6,192 nt of DNA. It comes from Candidatus Sulfotelmatobacter sp. (GTDB taxonomy: Bacteria > Acidobacteriota > Terriglobia > Terriglobales > Acidobacteriaceae). The position numbers and the translations under genes were made by a program. The notes below the pieces were generated by a model that worked only from the letters and a program-made list of their open reading frames with translations, was not told the DNA's origin and ran no database searches. The DNA lies in contig JASIKQ010000675.1 in NCBI GenBank assembly GCA_030049565.1, positions 1 to 6,192 on the forward strand, written 5' to 3'. Positions 5,440-6,192 of the stretch are shown here, piece by piece (the first letter of the stretch is position 1; the number at the start of each line of letters is the position of its first letter).

Positions 5440-6192
5440 ATGGCGAATCTACAAACTTTCGAGCACAGCGAGTATCAGCAGGTAAAAAGCGACCTGCATC
5501 GCAAGATTCTCGACCGGCTTGATCTGGAAAAGCTTGGTCGCTCGAACGGCGACTCGGCGCGCGAGGAAGTCCTCGCGCTAATTCGGAATTCGGTCAATAG
5601 CGAAATCATTCCTCTCAGCTTTGCCGAGCGCGAGCGGTTGTCGCGGGAAATTCTGGATGAGATTTTCGGACTCGGTCCACTGGAACCTCTGCTCAAGGAC
5701 GCGACCATCTCCGACATTTTGGTGAACCGGTTTGACCGCGTCTATATTGAGCGCGCGGGCAAGCTGGAGCTGACCGGCTTGTCGTTCAAAGACAATCAAC
5801 ATCTCATGCAGATCATCGAGCGCATCGTGTCGCGCGTGGGGCGGCGGGTGGATGAATCTTCGCCGATGGTCGATGCGCGGCTGGCGGATGGCTCGCGTGT
5901 CAACGCGATTATTCCTCCACTAGCCCTCGATGGCGCCTGCCTCTCGATCCGGCGTTTTGGGCGCGATCCCATCACGGCGCGCAACATGATCGAGAATCAC
6001 ACCCTGACCGAGGCGATGCTCGAGCTGCTTTCGACCATGGTAAAAGGCCGCTTGAATCTTTTGGTTTCTGGTGGCACCGGCGCCGGCAAAACCACCTTGC
6101 TCAACGTGCTTTCGGGATACATTCCGAATGCGGAGCGCATCGTCACCATCGAGGACGCAGCCGAATTGCAACTCAAGCAGGAACATGTGGTG
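5440..6192 (+). CDS. cpaF: CpaF/TadA, Tad pilus secretion ATPase, 3'-truncated by window end
   Basis: ATG at 5440 lies 6 nt after the cpaE stop. AAGG (5432-5435) overlaps that stop and sits close to the ATG, suggesting translational coupling. The frame is open to 6192 (251 codons) with no stop, so about the last 40% is missing compared with the usual 440-490 residues. The visible part begins with a helical region (1-60). The N-terminal CpaF domain carries IFGLGPLEPLLKD (75-87) and ISDILVN (90-96), then VGRRVDESSPMVDARLADGS (133-152) and the LSIRRFGRDPIT stretch (168-179). Walker A is GGTGAGKTT (211-219) with Lys217, and the Asp box is IVTIEDAAELQL (234-245) with Glu238-Asp239. The sequence stops inside the His-box region (QEHVV, 247-251). 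It is a VirB11/GspE-type hexameric ATPase that powers Flp pilus assembly at the inner membrane. All motifs visible are intact. Confidence 0.95.
   Translation, partial: MANLQTFEHSEYQQVKSDLHRKILDRLDLEKLGRSNGDSAREEVLALIRNSVNSEIIPLSFAERERLSREILDEIFGLGPLEPLLKDATISDILVNRFDRVYIERAGKLELTGLSFKDNQHLMQIIERIVSRVGRRVDESSPMVDARLADGSRVNAIIPPLALDGACLSIRRFGRDPITARNMIENHTLTEAMLELLSTMVKGRLNLLVSGGTGAGKTTLLNVLSGYIPNAERIVTIEDAAELQLKQEHVV

Noticed and set aside
1..6192. CRISPR arrays, tRNA or rRNA genes, insertion sequences, attachment sites
   Set aside because: No regularly spaced direct repeats, no cloverleaf or rRNA-like segments, and no transposase or terminal inverted repeats were seen on either strand.

Overview
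The window is the first part of a tad/cpa locus, which encodes a tight-adherence (Flp, type IVc) pilus machine. It is preceded by the 3' part of an unrelated polytopic membrane protein gene. All genes are on the + strand. The DNA is moderately GC-rich. The gene set, the style of the Flp prepilin (GQDIAEYAVML around the processing site), the CpaB C-terminal tail and the upstream membrane protein (FNHYDWGGYLIW...FIDGRADLYG motif) all resemble loci I associate with soil Acidobacteriota. This assignment is an impression from protein style; no marker gene in the window proves it.

Layout. 1-1170: large membrane protein, probably entered in mid-gene, resembling the glycosyltransferase-39/PMT-like membrane proteins of unknown function. 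1171-1423: 253-nt non-coding leader with several short inverted repeats, part of which loosely resembles a class I cyclic di-GMP (GEMM-I) aptamer. 1424-1585: flp, a 53-residue prepilin. 1586-1664: spacer with two mutually exclusive hairpins. 1665-2534: cpaB/rcpC. 2535-2606: short spacer with a small hairpin. 2607-4028: cpaC/rcpA, the outer-membrane secretin. 4029-4260: 232-nt spacer without a convincing gene but with nested inverted repeats. 4261-5433: cpaE/tadZ. 5440-6192: cpaF/tadA, cut by the window end after 251 codons.

How the genes work together, from knowledge of the family. Flp is the pilin subunit, matured by a prepilin peptidase (TadV/CpaA) that is not encoded in this window. CpaC forms the outer-membrane channel. 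CpaB is a periplasmic/inner-membrane accessory protein of that channel. CpaE is a ParA/MinD-like localisation factor. CpaF is the hexameric secretion ATPase that powers assembly. The inner-membrane platform genes tadB and tadC would be expected just downstream of 6192.

The coding content is a recognisable, ordinary tad locus, and I see no new multi-gene system. The less ordinary points are the structured non-coding segments (the flp leader, the flp-cpaB spacer and the cpaC-cpaE spacer), a CpaE whose P-loop lysine is replaced by alanine, and a secretin whose usual C-terminal Thr-Pro motif is altered.
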